Below are positions 7,964 to 17,009 of a stretch of DNA of 64,000 nt, piece by piece. The stretch covers positions 5,091,001 to 5,155,000 of the forward strand of contig NZ_CP059322.2 of assembly GCF_013694245.2 (NCBI RefSeq). The letters run 5' to 3'. The position numbers and the translations under genes are program-made. The first letter of the stretch is position 1, and each line of letters begins with the position of its first letter. Under the pieces are notes generated by a model. The model saw only the letters and a program-made list of their open reading frames with translations. It had not been told where the DNA came from and ran no database searches. The stretch comes from Micromonospora ferruginea. Lineage in GTDB: Bacteria; Actinomycetota; Actinomycetes; Mycobacteriales; Micromonosporaceae.

Positions 7964-9133
7964 TCAGGCCCAGACCTGCTGCGGCTCGGAGCGGCGGTCG
8001 GCCATCGACGGGGCGGCGTCGTACTCGCGGACGGTCTCGTAGCGGGTGTTCCGCTCCACCGGGCGGAAGCCCGCGTCCCAGATCAGGTGGAGCAGGTCGT
8101 CCCGGTGCATGGTGTTCGGCGTGCCGTACGAGTCGGCGTCGTGGGTGATCTTGTATTCCACGACCGAGCCGTCCAGGTCGTCCACGCCGAAGTTGAGCGA
8201 GAGCTGGGCCACCGAGAGCCCGTGCATGACCCAGAAGCACTTCACGTGCGGGACGTTGTCGAACAGCAGCCGGGAGACCGCGAACGTCTTGAGCGACTCG
8301 GCCGGCGACGCCATCGTGGTGCTGGCCTGGATCCGGTTACGGACCTTGCCGTCCGCCGAGTCGACGAAGTCGTGCTGGTAGCGCAGCGGGATGAAGACCT
8401 GGAAGCCACCGGTCTCGTCCTGCAGCTCGCGGAGCCGCAGCACGTGGTCCACCCGGTGCCGGGGCTCCTCGATGTGCCCGTAGAGCATCGTCGACGGCGT
8501 CTTCATGCCCTTCGAGTGGGCCAGCCGGTGGATCCGCGACCAGTCCTCCCAGTGGCAGGCGTGGTCGACGATGTGCTGCCGGACCTCCCAGTCGAAGATC
8601 TCCGCGCCGCCGCCGGTCAGCGACTCCAGCCCGGCGTCCATCAGCTCGTCGAGGATCGCGTCGGCGGTGAGCCCGCTGATCTTCTCGAACCACTGCACCT
8701 CGGTCGCGGTGAACGCCTTGAGGTTGACCTTCGGCAGCGCGGCCTTCAGCTCGCGCAGCACCTTGGGGTAGTAGCGCCAGGGCAGCGTCGGGTGCAGGCC
8801 GTTGACGATGTGCAGCTCGGTGAGCTGCTCGTCCTCCATCTCCTTGGCCTTGCGGACCGCCTCGTCGATCCGCATCGTGTAGGCGTCCTTCTCGCCCGGC
8901 TTGCGCTGGAACGAGCAGTACGCGCACGAGGCGGAACAGACGTTCGTCAGGTTGAGGTGCCGGTTGACGTTGAACATCACCCGGTCGCCGTTCAGTTCGG
9001 TACGCCTGTGGTGGGCCAGCCGGCCCAGCCAGGTCAGGTCGTCGCTCGCATAGAGCGCGATGCCGTCCTCGCGGGTGAGCCGTTCCCCCGCGTAGACCTT
9101 CGCTTCGAGCTCGCGCTTGAGTCCGGCGTCCAT
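7964..9133 (-). CDS. mqnE: Aminofutalosine synthase MqnE (radical SAM)
   Basis: A 389-residue radical SAM enzyme of the CofH/MqnC/MqnE group. The cluster-binding motif CSASCAYC (CxxxCxxC) is near residue 66, preceded by RHLNLTNVC. LTGGGAEIFD and QVFIPLRYQ are typical of MqnE rather than MqnC. It adds the radical made from SAM to the enolpyruvyl group of 3-[(1-carboxyvinyl)oxy]benzoate, giving 6-amino-6-deoxyfutalosine. ATG at 9133 is used because earlier in-frame codons lack family similarity. The ubiX, ubiD and ubiA relatives at 18949-23054 complete a futalosine setting. Confidence 0.92.
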   Translation of the reverse strand: MDAGLKRELEAKVYAGERLTREDGIALYASDDLTWLGRLAHHRRTELNGDRVMFNVNRHLNLTNVCSASCAYCSFQRKPGEKDAYTMRIDEAVRKAKEMEDEQLTELHIVNGLHPTLPWRYYPKVLRELKAALPKVNLKAFTATEVQWFEKISGLTADAILDELMDAGLESLTGGGAEIFDWEVRQHIVDHACHWEDWSRIHRLAHSKGMKTPSTMLYGHIEEPRHRVDHVLRLRELQDETGGFQVFIPLRYQHDFVDSADGKVRNRIQASTTMASPAESLKTFAVSRLLFDNVPHVKCFWVMHGLSVAQLSLNFGVDDLDGSVVEYKITHDADSYGTPNTMHRDDLLHLIWDAGFRPVERNTRYETVREYDAAPSMADRRSEPQQVWA

Positions 9134-9363
9134 CCGAGAGCCACGTCCTTCCACCTGGGGTCCCGATCGAGCGTACGTCGCGGGTCGAACGGACCGCCGA
9201 CGCGGTCGACCACAGCGACCCAGTTCACCGCCCGTCACCCTCCGCACATCGACATCGCTGCGGCGGTGAGGTAAGACAAGAGTGGGGCGGAACACACACC
9301 AGTGCCGTCCTGTCTCATCACGCCCACGACGCGTGGCGCGCACCAGACCGGACGGGGAGCGGA

Positions 9364-10956
9364 ATGGTCGACAGCACCAAGGCCCGACGGCGATGGAGCC
9401 GGCCACCGGTCATCTCACCGGTGCTGCGCCCAACGCTCTGGTCCGCCCTGCTCGGGGCGGTCGCGGCCGCGGCGCTCGCCACGCCCGCCTGGGCCGATCC
9501 GCTGCCCGACACCGTCCCCAGCGCCGGCTCCCGGCCGCAGGTCGCCGGCAGCCTCCAACTGCCCACCACGGCGGGCGCCGTCCCCGGCGCGACGATTCCC
9601 GGCGGCACGGTGCCGGGCGGTGTGCCGGGCGCGACGACCGGCGTCACCAACCCGGCCGACGGCCCGCTGATCGCGCAGATCAACCAGGTCGACGCCCGGG
9701 TCGCCCAACTCGGCGAGGAACTGCTGCGGGTCAAGGGCGAGCGTGACGCGGCCCAGACCGAGCTGACCGCGGCCCTCGGTCGACTCACCGAGGCACAGGC
9801 CGCACTCGCCCGCGCCCAGGAGAACGCCAAGAGCGCCGCCGCCAACGCGGTCAAGGCCGACGCCGCGCTGCCGCCCGGCGAGTTCGGCGCCAGCCTGCGC
9901 CAGTTCAGCGACCTCCAGCGGATCACCCGGGGCGACAAGGCCGAGGGCGCCAGCACGTCGGTGACCGGTGAGCTGCTGCGCGCCACCGACGCCGAGCGGG
10001 TCGCCCGCGAGGCGCACGCCTCGGTCCAGCGGCGGGTCACCGAGAAGACCGCGGCGTTCACCCGGGTCGAGACGGACCTGCACAAGCAGGAGGCGGCGCT
10101 GCTCAAGCTGCGCCGGGACAACGCCACCAAGCTGCTCGAGATCGAGCGCCGGGAGGACGCCGCCGAGCAGCAGCGCGGCAACCCGTACGTCGTCAACCAG
10201 AGCATCAACGGCCTGGTCGCCGACCCCCGGGCGTTCGACGCCGTGCGCTACGCCCTCGCCCAGCTCGGCGACCCCTACCTCTGGGCCGCCGAGGGGCCGG
10301 ACCGGTTCGACTGCTCGGGCCTGATGCTCGCCTCGTACCAGGCGGCCGGCTACCGGGGCCTGCCGCGCGTCTCCCGGGACCAGTACTTCGCGACCCGCTC
10401 CCGCACCGTCAGCCCGAACGCGCTGCTCCCGGGCGACCTGCTGTTCTTCGCCTCCAGCAGTAGCTGGACGAGCATCCACCACGTGGCGATGTACATCGGC
10501 AACGGCAAGATGGTCGAGGCGCCCCGGACCGGCGACGTGGTGAAGATCTCCGTCGTCCGCTGGTCCCGGCTCTACGCGGCGACCCGGGTGGTCGGCGCCG
10601 TCCCCGCCCCGGCCACGCCGGTGCCGGCCCCGACCGTGCCGACCAACCCGCCGAAGCCGAAGCCGACCCCGAAGCCGACGAAGACCGGCACGCCCAAGCC
10701 CACGGGTACGCCGAAGCCGACTCCGAAGCCGACCAAGTCCAGCCCGACGCCCACCCCGTCGACGAGCACCACGCCGCCCACGACGCCGAGCCCGTCCGAC
10801 TCGCCGAGCCCGACCCCGAGCCGCACCCCCAGTGCCGAGCCGAGCACGACCTCGGCGGCGCCGACCGAGAGCGCCGCCGCGCCGTCGAGCAGCGCGGCGA
10901 AGCCCACCGAGAGCGCGGCGGGCAGCGAGTCCGCGAGCCCGACCAGCGCCGGCTGA
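9364..10956 (+). CDS. Secreted NlpC/P60 cell-wall hydrolase with coiled coil and P/T/S-rich tail
   Basis: A 530-residue protein. An Arg-rich start and a hydrophobic segment ending ATPAWA (about residue 44) form an export signal. Residues 95-280 are a heptad-rich coiled coil, as in RipA-type endopeptidases. Residues 285-400 are NlpC/P60: catalytic Cys in RFDCSGL, His in IHHVAMYIGNG, with LLPGDLLFF between. It would cut gamma-D-Glu to diaminopimelate links in peptidoglycan. The last 115 residues are almost only P, T, S, K and A, probably wall-spanning. ATG at 9364 has GGGGAG upstream. It is divergent from mqnE. Confidence 0.9.
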   Translation: MVDSTKARRRWSRPPVISPVLRPTLWSALLGAVAAAALATPAWADPLPDTVPSAGSRPQVAGSLQLPTTAGAVPGATIPGGTVPGGVPGATTGVTNPADGPLIAQINQVDARVAQLGEELLRVKGERDAAQTELTAALGRLTEAQAALARAQENAKSAAANAVKADAALPPGEFGASLRQFSDLQRITRGDKAEGASTSVTGELLRATDAERVAREAHASVQRRVTEKTAAFTRVETDLHKQEAALLKLRRDNATKLLEIERREDAAEQQRGNPYVVNQSINGLVADPRAFDAVRYALAQLGDPYLWAAEGPDRFDCSGLMLASYQAAGYRGLPRVSRDQYFATRSRTVSPNALLPGDLLFFASSSSWTSIHHVAMYIGNGKMVEAPRTGDVVKISVVRWSRLYAATRVVGAVPAPATPVPAPTVPTNPPKPKPTPKPTKTGTPKPTGTPKPTPKPTKSSPTPTPSTSTTPPTTPSPSDSPSPTPSRTPSAEPSTTSAAPTESAAAPSSSAAKPTESAAGSESASPTSAG

Positions 10957-11065
10957 CCCAACCGCCCGCTCCGACTGTGTTCCCGGGCCGGAATGTGGCA
11001 CGGTGAGATCCAGGCACTTCCGGCCGGCGCCACGGCCGGGGGCGAGCGTGGGTGCGGAGGGCGAG

Positions 11066-12952
11066 ATGGGCGAGCACGAGGTTCCGGCGGAAGCGGTCCA
11101 CCCGGGATCGACGCCCGACCCTGCCGCTGACGCCGACGAGCGCCCGGCGGCGCCGGTGGCCGTGGCACGGGCCCGGGTGAGCGTGGCCGGTGCGGCCGTG
11201 CCGCCACCGCCTGGTGACGAACGTCCCGGGCCGCCGGCCAGCGCCACCACCTATCGGGCGGGCGCTCCGGCGGAGGCCGCGCCACCGCTCGACCGTCGCC
11301 GTCCCGGCGCGACCGTCCCGCCGACGAGCTGGTCCGCCTTCGCCGCCGCCGAGCGGCCGGCTTCGGCTTCGGCCGACGATGCCGACCGTGCGGCCCCCGA
11401 GCGCACGCCGCTCGGCTCCGCGCCGGCCGGCAGCCTCGCGGCACCCCGTCTCGACGATGCCGAGCGTCCGACGCCCGACCCCACGCCGCTCGGCTCCGCG
11501 CCGGCCGGCAGCCTCGCGGCACCCCGTCCCGGCTCCAGCGCCGGCCCGCCGATGCCGGCCCCGGCCGATCCCGGCCCAGCCGGTACGAATGCCGCTGACC
11601 CCAGCGCAACCGACGCAGGCCGGGCCGATACGCCCTCGGCCGACGTCAGCCCGGCCGACGCAAGCTCCGCCGACGCGAACCTGACCGGCACGAGCCCAGC
11701 CGACGCAAGCTCCGCCGGCGCGAACTCGACCGACCCGGACCCGGTCGACGCGAGCCCAGCCGGCCCGAATCCGGCCGGCACGAATCCGGCCCTCTCGGAG
11801 CCGACCGGCCCGGACCCGACCGGCGTCGACGCCACCGACCACCCGGTCTCCGCCCGCGACGACGCCCACCCGGGCGCGACCGGCGGCTCCTCGGTGGCGC
11901 CGAGGATCTCCGGGGCCGCCCAGGTGCCCGCGCCACGGCAGTCGGACGATGCCCCGGCGGGCGGTGCTCCACCGCACCGCTCCGGCGAACGGGTGGCCGC
12001 CGGGCGGGCCGCTGTCGCTCCGCGTACCGAACCGCCGGCCGCCCGGGCCAGCGCGTCGGTGCCGGGCCTGAGCCGGGTGACCGCCGACGAGGTCGCGGCC
12101 TCGGTGGCGGCCGCTCCCGCCGCCGCGAAGGTCTACCGGGCCGGCCCGGTCAGCCCGGAGCCGCCGGAGCCGGCCCAGCCACCGGAGCCGGCGCAGCCGC
12201 CGACGCCGCACGGCCCCGAACCCGAGCCGGCACCGACCCCGGTTCCGGGCCCGACGCCGCCCGCGCCGCCCGTTCCCGAGCCGGAGCCACCGCTCCGCCC
12301 GACGCCTCCGATGCCCGGCCCGCCGGTGCCCACGCCGTCTCCGGTGCCCGGGCCGAATCCGGGTCCGGGACCGGACCCGAACGGGCCGATCCCACCGGTG
12401 CCCGGGCCTCCCACGCCGCCACCGGGACCGCTGGTGCCTCCGCCGCCGTCGCCGCCGGGTCCGATGCCCGCGCCGCCGTTCCCGCCGCCGCCGGCGATGG
12501 CCGGGGCCGCCGGGACGCCGCCGGCCTGGGCGGGCACGTACGCGTCGCCTCCGCCGACCGCCACGCCCCCGCCGCCGGTGGTGCCCGGCCCGGCGCTGCC
12601 GACCTGGCCGCCGCCGGCCGCTCCGGCCCGCAACGTCGAGGCCACCCGTCCGGTACGTCCGCAGTCGGGCGGTCAGGACCTGGCCGGAACCGCGTACGGC
12701 GGCACCGAGGGCCCGGGCTTCAACACCGTCTCGTTCCCGCAGGGTAGCCCGTTGGAGAACTCCGGTTCGTTGACCGGCCACATCCTGGCGCAGGGCTGGT
12801 CCGAGGACGCCCCGACGACCCGGACCAGCAACGCCAAGGTCATCGTCGTGCTCGCGGTGGCGCTCACGGTGCTGATCGCCATCAGTCTGTTCGTGGTCTT
12901 CCTGGCCAACGACGCGTTGAGCGGGCTGACCGGCGCGATGCCGGCCCCCTGA
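11066..12952 (+). CDS. Proline-rich protein with C-terminal membrane anchor
   Basis: A 628-residue protein made of low-complexity segments. Residues 1-180 are Ala/Pro-rich, 180-260 show a five-residue rhythm (ADVSP, ADASS, ADANL, AGPNP), and 350-520 are extremely Pro-rich with PEP/PGP runs. A short conserved-looking block (GFNTVSFPQGSPLENSGSLTGHILAQG) precedes a single transmembrane helix (about 590-613) and a short tail. A 78-bp tandem duplication repeats LGSAPAGSLAAPR. ATG at 11066 has GGAGG upstream; GTG at 11048 is an alternative. No enzyme motif. Perhaps a wall-spanning scaffold, by composition only. Confidence 0.6.
   Translation: MGEHEVPAEAVHPGSTPDPAADADERPAAPVAVARARVSVAGAAVPPPPGDERPGPPASATTYRAGAPAEAAPPLDRRRPGATVPPTSWSAFAAAERPASASADDADRAAPERTPLGSAPAGSLAAPRLDDAERPTPDPTPLGSAPAGSLAAPRPGSSAGPPMPAPADPGPAGTNAADPSATDAGRADTPSADVSPADASSADANLTGTSPADASSAGANSTDPDPVDASPAGPNPAGTNPALSEPTGPDPTGVDATDHPVSARDDAHPGATGGSSVAPRISGAAQVPAPRQSDDAPAGGAPPHRSGERVAAGRAAVAPRTEPPAARASASVPGLSRVTADEVAASVAAAPAAAKVYRAGPVSPEPPEPAQPPEPAQPPTPHGPEPEPAPTPVPGPTPPAPPVPEPEPPLRPTPPMPGPPVPTPSPVPGPNPGPGPDPNGPIPPVPGPPTPPPGPLVPPPPSPPGPMPAPPFPPPPAMAGAAGTPPAWAGTYASPPPTATPPPPVVPGPALPTWPPPAAPARNVEATRPVRPQSGGQDLAGTAYGGTEGPGFNTVSFPQGSPLENSGSLTGHILAQGWSEDAPTTRTSNAKVIVVLAVALTVLIAISLFVVFLANDALSGLTGAMPAP
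11375..11530. repeat. 78-bp tandem duplication within the proline-rich gene
   Basis: A 46-bp perfect direct repeat at 11405-11450 and 11483-11528, offset 78 bp (26 codons), flanked by diverged sequence of the same unit (GACGATGCCGA in both). It is in frame and gives the peptide TPLGSAPAGSLAAPR twice. Confidence 0.85.
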
Positions 12953-13141
12953 CGGGGTGAGTCCGCCCACTACGGCCGCGCGGTGCGGTGGCCGTGTCGG
13001 CGGATCGCCGTACACTTGTCGGGATCACTGACCCGGCGCGCGGCGACTGCGCGCCCATGGGCGATCTTGCGGGCGATTCGGCGGCGGTAACGGAGCCGTG
13101 GCGGGCCAACGCGAAGATGCGCCCCGCTCGAAAGGCATTTC

Positions 13142-15184
13142 TTGACCACCTTCGCTGACTCCGGCACGTCCCCGTCCGTCGACCCGACCACCGACACCAC
13201 CGACTTCGCCTCGCTCGGCCTGCCCGGGCCGCTGGTCGAGGCGCTCGCCCGACAGGGCATCACCACCCCGTTCGAGATCCAGCGGGCCACCCTGCCGGAC
13301 GCGCTCGCCGGCCGTGACGTGCTCGGCCGGGGCCAGACCGGCTCGGGCAAGACGCTCGCCTTCGGCCTGGCGGTGCTCGGCCGGCTCGCCGAGCGCAACC
13401 GGGCCCGGCCGCTGCACCCCCGCGCCCTGATCCTGGTCCCCACGCGTGAGCTGGCCATGCAGGTCAACGACGCGCTGGTGCCGCTGGGCAAGTCGATCGG
13501 CATCTTCCTGAAGACCGCGGTCGGCGGCGTGCCCTACGACCGGCAGATCGACGCGCTGCGCCGGGGCGTGGAGATCGTCGTGGCCACGCCGGGACGGCTC
13601 GGCGACCTGATCACGCGCGGTGTCTGCCGGCTCGACGACGTCGAGATCACGGTGCTGGACGAGGCGGACCAGATGGCCGACATGGGCTTCCTGCCCGAGG
13701 TCACCGAACTGCTCGCGAAGACGCCCGCGGACGCCCAGCGGCTGCTCTTCTCGGCCACCCTGGACAACGACGTCGACGCGCTGGTCAAGCGGTTCATGAC
13801 CGACCCGGTCACCCACTCGACCGCGCCGGCGACGGCCGCCGTGTCCACCATGGACCACCACCTGCTGCTGATCCCGCCGCACGACAAGTTCGCGGTCACC
13901 GCGTCCATCGCCGCCCGGGACGGCCGCACCATGGTCTTCGCCCGTACGCAGCTCGGCGTCGACCGGCTGGTCGAGCAGCTCAGCGCGGTCGGCGTGCGGG
14001 CCGGCGGCCTGCACGGCGGCAAGACCCAGCGGATGCGCACCCGGACGCTTGCCGAGTTCCGCGAGGGCCGGACGAGCGTGCTGGTCGCCACCGACGTGGC
14101 CGCCCGCGGCATCCACGTCGACGGGGTCTCGCTGGTGCTGCACGTGGACCCGCCGAAGGACCCGAAGGACTACCTGCACCGGGCCGGCCGCACCGCCCGG
14201 GCCGGCGAGTCCGGCGCGGTGGCGACCCTGGTCCTGCCGAAGCAGCGGCGGACCACGCTGGCCATGCTGGAGAAGGCGGGCGTCGAGCCGTCCCAGGCGC
14301 GGGTCCGCGCCGGCGACGAGGCGCTGGCCGAGCTGACCGGCGCCCGCGAGCCGAGTGGCGTGCCGGTGCGCGAGGAGCCGGAGCCGCGTCGCGGTGGCCC
14401 TCGCCGCTTCGGCGACCGGGACGGGCGCGGCTTCGACCGGGGCGGCCGGAGCTTCGACGGCCGCGGCGAGCGGAGCTTCCGCGACCGGCCGGCGGGCGAG
14501 CGCGGCGGCTTCCGGGACCGGCCCGCCGGCGAGCGCGGCTTCCGGGACCGCCCGGCGGGCGAGCGGGGCGGCTACGGCGACCGGCCGACCGGCGAGCGCG
14601 GCTACCGTCCGGCGGGCGAGCGCGGTGGCTACGGCGACCGGCCGGCGGGTGAGCGCGGCGGCTACACCGGCCGTCCGGCGGGCGAGCGCGGCGAGCGTCG
14701 CTACGGCGACCGGCCCACCGGCGAGCGCGGTCACGGTGACCGGTTCGGTGGCGATCGGCGCTTCGACCGGCCCGAGGGCCGGGACGACCGGCGCTTCGGT
14801 GAGCGTCGGTTCGACGACCGCGGTGACCGGTTCGGCGGCCGTCCGGCCGGGGAGCGCCGCTTCGGCGAGCGCGCGGAGCAGGGCCGGCCCGGTGGCGACC
14901 GACCGGCGGGCGAGCGCGGCTACGACCGGCCGACCGGTGGTCGCGGCTTCGGCGAGCGACGGCACGAGGACCGCCCGCAGGGCGAGCGCCGCTTCGGCGA
15001 CCGCGACGGCCAGGGCGAGCGCCGGTTCGGCAGCCGCGACGGCCAGGGCGAGCGCCGGTTCGGCGACCGCGACGGCCAGGCCGACCGGCGGGGCGGGTTC
15101 CGCTCCGAGGGCCGGGGGCGGGACGACCGGCCGCGCGACGACCGGCGTGGCTTCGGCGGGCGCCCGCCGGCGCGTACCCACTGA
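13142..15184 (+). CDS. DEAD-box RNA helicase with long RG-rich repeat tail
   Basis: A 680-residue helicase. The core (residues 20-400) has the Q-motif region FEIQRATLPD, motif I GQTGSGKT (65-71), Ia PTRELA, II DEAD (173-176), III SAT (204-206) and VI HRAGRTARAG. Residues 415-680 are a tail of imperfect units such as DRPAGERGGY and GERRFGDRDGQ, an RGG-like unstructured RNA-binding region. The start is TTG at 13142, since no ATG/GTG lies nearby in frame and AAAGG precedes it. Related proteins unwind structured RNA and help ribosome assembly in the cold. The 189-bp leader holds no other gene. Confidence 0.9.
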   Translation: MTTFADSGTSPSVDPTTDTTDFASLGLPGPLVEALARQGITTPFEIQRATLPDALAGRDVLGRGQTGSGKTLAFGLAVLGRLAERNRARPLHPRALILVPTRELAMQVNDALVPLGKSIGIFLKTAVGGVPYDRQIDALRRGVEIVVATPGRLGDLITRGVCRLDDVEITVLDEADQMADMGFLPEVTELLAKTPADAQRLLFSATLDNDVDALVKRFMTDPVTHSTAPATAAVSTMDHHLLLIPPHDKFAVTASIAARDGRTMVFARTQLGVDRLVEQLSAVGVRAGGLHGGKTQRMRTRTLAEFREGRTSVLVATDVAARGIHVDGVSLVLHVDPPKDPKDYLHRAGRTARAGESGAVATLVLPKQRRTTLAMLEKAGVEPSQARVRAGDEALAELTGAREPSGVPVREEPEPRRGGPRRFGDRDGRGFDRGGRSFDGRGERSFRDRPAGERGGFRDRPAGERGFRDRPAGERGGYGDRPTGERGYRPAGERGGYGDRPAGERGGYTGRPAGERGERRYGDRPTGERGHGDRFGGDRRFDRPEGRDDRRFGERRFDDRGDRFGGRPAGERRFGERAEQGRPGGDRPAGERGYDRPTGGRGFGERRHEDRPQGERRFGDRDGQGERRFGSRDGQGERRFGDRDGQADRRGGFRSEGRGRDDRPRDDRRGFGGRPPARTH

Positions 15185-15282
15185 TTCGCGAGACCACCTG
15201 GACGCCGCCGTCGAGCACCCGCTCGGCGGCGGCGTTCGCGCATCCGCTGCCGGTGGCCGCCGGCTCGCGTAACGTCCGGTCC

Positions 15283-15903
15283 ATGCCGAAGTCGCTCTTC
15301 TGGACCAGGACCGACACCGCCGGCTCCGAGCACGTGGTGCTCGACGACCGCGAGGGGCTGACCGCGCACGGCGTGGCGCTGGCGGTCGACCCGATCCCCT
15401 ACACCTGCCGGTACCGCCTGACGATCGCACGGGACTGGTCGACCAACCGGCTGGAGGTCGAGGCGGACGGCGCCGGCTGGGCGCGGAGCGTACGGCTGGA
15501 GCGGGGTCGGGACGGGTGGCGGGTGCGTACCGGTGAGGAGGGCGACCTGGACGCGGCGTTGCGCGCGGCCGGGCACCCACCGGCGGGCCTGCCGGGCACG
15601 GACGACCCGGGCCGGCTGGCCGAGGTGCTCGACGTCGACCTGGGCGGTTCCCCGCTGACGAACACGCTGCCGATCCGCCGGATCGGGCTGGGTCGGCTCC
15701 CCGCCGACCTGGCCACCAGCGTGACGGTCGCCTGGGTGCTGCTGCCGGGTCTGGCCGTGGTGCCGGCCGAGCAGGTCTACACGTCGCTCGGCCCGGCCCG
15801 GGTCCGCTTCGCCAGCGGCACCTTCACCGCCGACCTGGAGGTCGACCCGGATGGGTTCGTGGTGCGCTATCCGGGGCTCGCCGAGCGGGTCGGGGACCGC
15901 TGA
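15283..15903 (+). CDS. Putative glycolipid-binding family protein
   Basis: A 206-residue soluble protein that resembles the putative glycolipid-binding family (Pfam PF06475): an early W-x-R segment, YRL..ARDW, and the family's strong motif DLGGSPLTNTLPIRRIGL around residues 125-140, followed by VAWVLLPGLAVVPAEQ. Members form a beta barrel with a lipid-sized pocket; biochemical proof is scarce. ATG at 15283 begins exactly where family similarity begins. It lies 98 bp after the helicase and converges with the Cds1-like gene 4 bp away. Confidence 0.75.
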   Translation: MPKSLFWTRTDTAGSEHVVLDDREGLTAHGVALAVDPIPYTCRYRLTIARDWSTNRLEVEADGAGWARSVRLERGRDGWRVRTGEEGDLDAALRAAGHPPAGLPGTDDPGRLAEVLDVDLGGSPLTNTLPIRRIGLGRLPADLATSVTVAWVLLPGLAVVPAEQVYTSLGPARVRFASGTFTADLEVDPDGFVVRYPGLAERVGDR

Positions 15904-15907
15904 CCGC

Positions 15908-16999
15908 TCAGGCCGGCCAGGTGCCGTCGGTCAGGAACCGGTCGACGGCGGCGAGGTGCGGTCCGAGGTCGAGGCCCTGCGCGGCCACCCACTCGTCGGA
16001 GTAGTAGGTGTCGGCGTAGCGGTCGCCCGGGTCGCAGATCAGCGTGACCACCGAGCCGGTCCGGCCGTCCGCGATCATCTCCGCGATCAGGCCGAACGCG
16101 CCCCAGAGGTTGGTGCCGGTGGAGCCGCCGACCCGGCGGCCGAGCACGGCCGAGCCGGCCCGCATCGCGGCCAGCGAGGCGGCGTCCGGCACCTGCACCA
16201 TCCGGTCCACCACGCTGGGCAGGAAGGACGGCTCGACGCCGGGCCGGCCGATGCCCTCGATGCGGGAGCCGCGGTCGGTGCGGACCGACCAGTCGCCGGC
16301 CTGCCAGGCCGGGTAGAACGCGGAGTTCTCCGGGTCCACCACGCACAGCTTGGTGGGCAGCCGGCGGTAGCGGGCGTACCGGCCGATGGTGGCGCTGGTG
16401 CCGCCGGTGCCGGCGCCCACCACGATCCAGGCCGGCACCGGGTGCCGCTCCAGCGCGAGCTGGGCGTAGATCGACTCGGCGATGTTGTTGTTGCCCCGCC
16501 AGTCGGTGGCCCGCTCGGCGTAGGTGAACTGGTCCATGTAGTGCCCGCCGGTGTCCTCGGCCAGCCAGCGCGCCTCGATCACCACCTTGGCCGGGTCCGC
16601 GACCAGGTGGCAGCGCCCGCCCTGGAACTCGATCTGGGCGATCTTCTCCGGCGAGGTGGAGGCGGGCATGACCGCGATGAACGGCAGCCCGAGCATCCGG
16701 GCGAAGTAGGCCTCGGAGACCGCGGTCGACCCGGACGACGCCTCGACGACCGTGGTGTCCCGGCCGATCCAGCCGTTGCACAGGCCGTAGAGGAACAGCG
16801 ACCGGGCCAGCCGGTGCTTGAGCGAGCCGGTCGGGTGCACCGACTCGTCCTTGAGGTAGAGGTCGATCCCCCACTCCCGGGGCAGCGGGAACGGCAGCAG
16901 GTGGGTGTCGGCGGAACGGTTGGCGTCCGCCTCGACCGTGGCGATCGCCTCGGTCAGCCAGCGCCGGCCGGCCTCGTCACACCTGTCGAGATGAGTCAC
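15908..16999 (-). CDS. Cds1-like PLP-dependent cysteine desulfhydrase/synthase family
   Basis: A 363-residue fold-type II PLP enzyme. The PLP lysine is in HPTGSLKHRLA (near residue 61), the substrate loop is SSGST, and the phosphate-binding glycine run is GAGTGGTSATIG. Its length and the TDWRGNNNIAESIY and STGTNLWG blocks fit the actinobacterial Cds1 group, which breaks L-cysteine into sulfide, pyruvate and ammonia, rather than CysK/CysM biosynthetic enzymes. ATG at 16999. It runs with the SDR gene upstream (10-bp gap) and is probably cotranscribed with it. Confidence 0.82.
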   Translation of the reverse strand: MTHLDRCDEAGRRWLTEAIATVEADANRSADTHLLPFPLPREWGIDLYLKDESVHPTGSLKHRLARSLFLYGLCNGWIGRDTTVVEASSGSTAVSEAYFARMLGLPFIAVMPASTSPEKIAQIEFQGGRCHLVADPAKVVIEARWLAEDTGGHYMDQFTYAERATDWRGNNNIAESIYAQLALERHPVPAWIVVGAGTGGTSATIGRYARYRRLPTKLCVVDPENSAFYPAWQAGDWSVRTDRGSRIEGIGRPGVEPSFLPSVVDRMVQVPDAASLAAMRAGSAVLGRRVGGSTGTNLWGAFGLIAEMIADGRTGSVVTLICDPGDRYADTYYSDEWVAAQGLDLGPHLAAVDRFLTDGTWPA

Positions 17000-17009
17000 G
17001 CCGGCAACG

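Noticed and set aside
11251..11835. 194-residue antisense frame within the proline-rich gene, also with a five-residue rhythm
   Set aside because: The periodicity is the mirror of the sense-strand repeat; the sense strand has the ribosome site and the membrane anchor.
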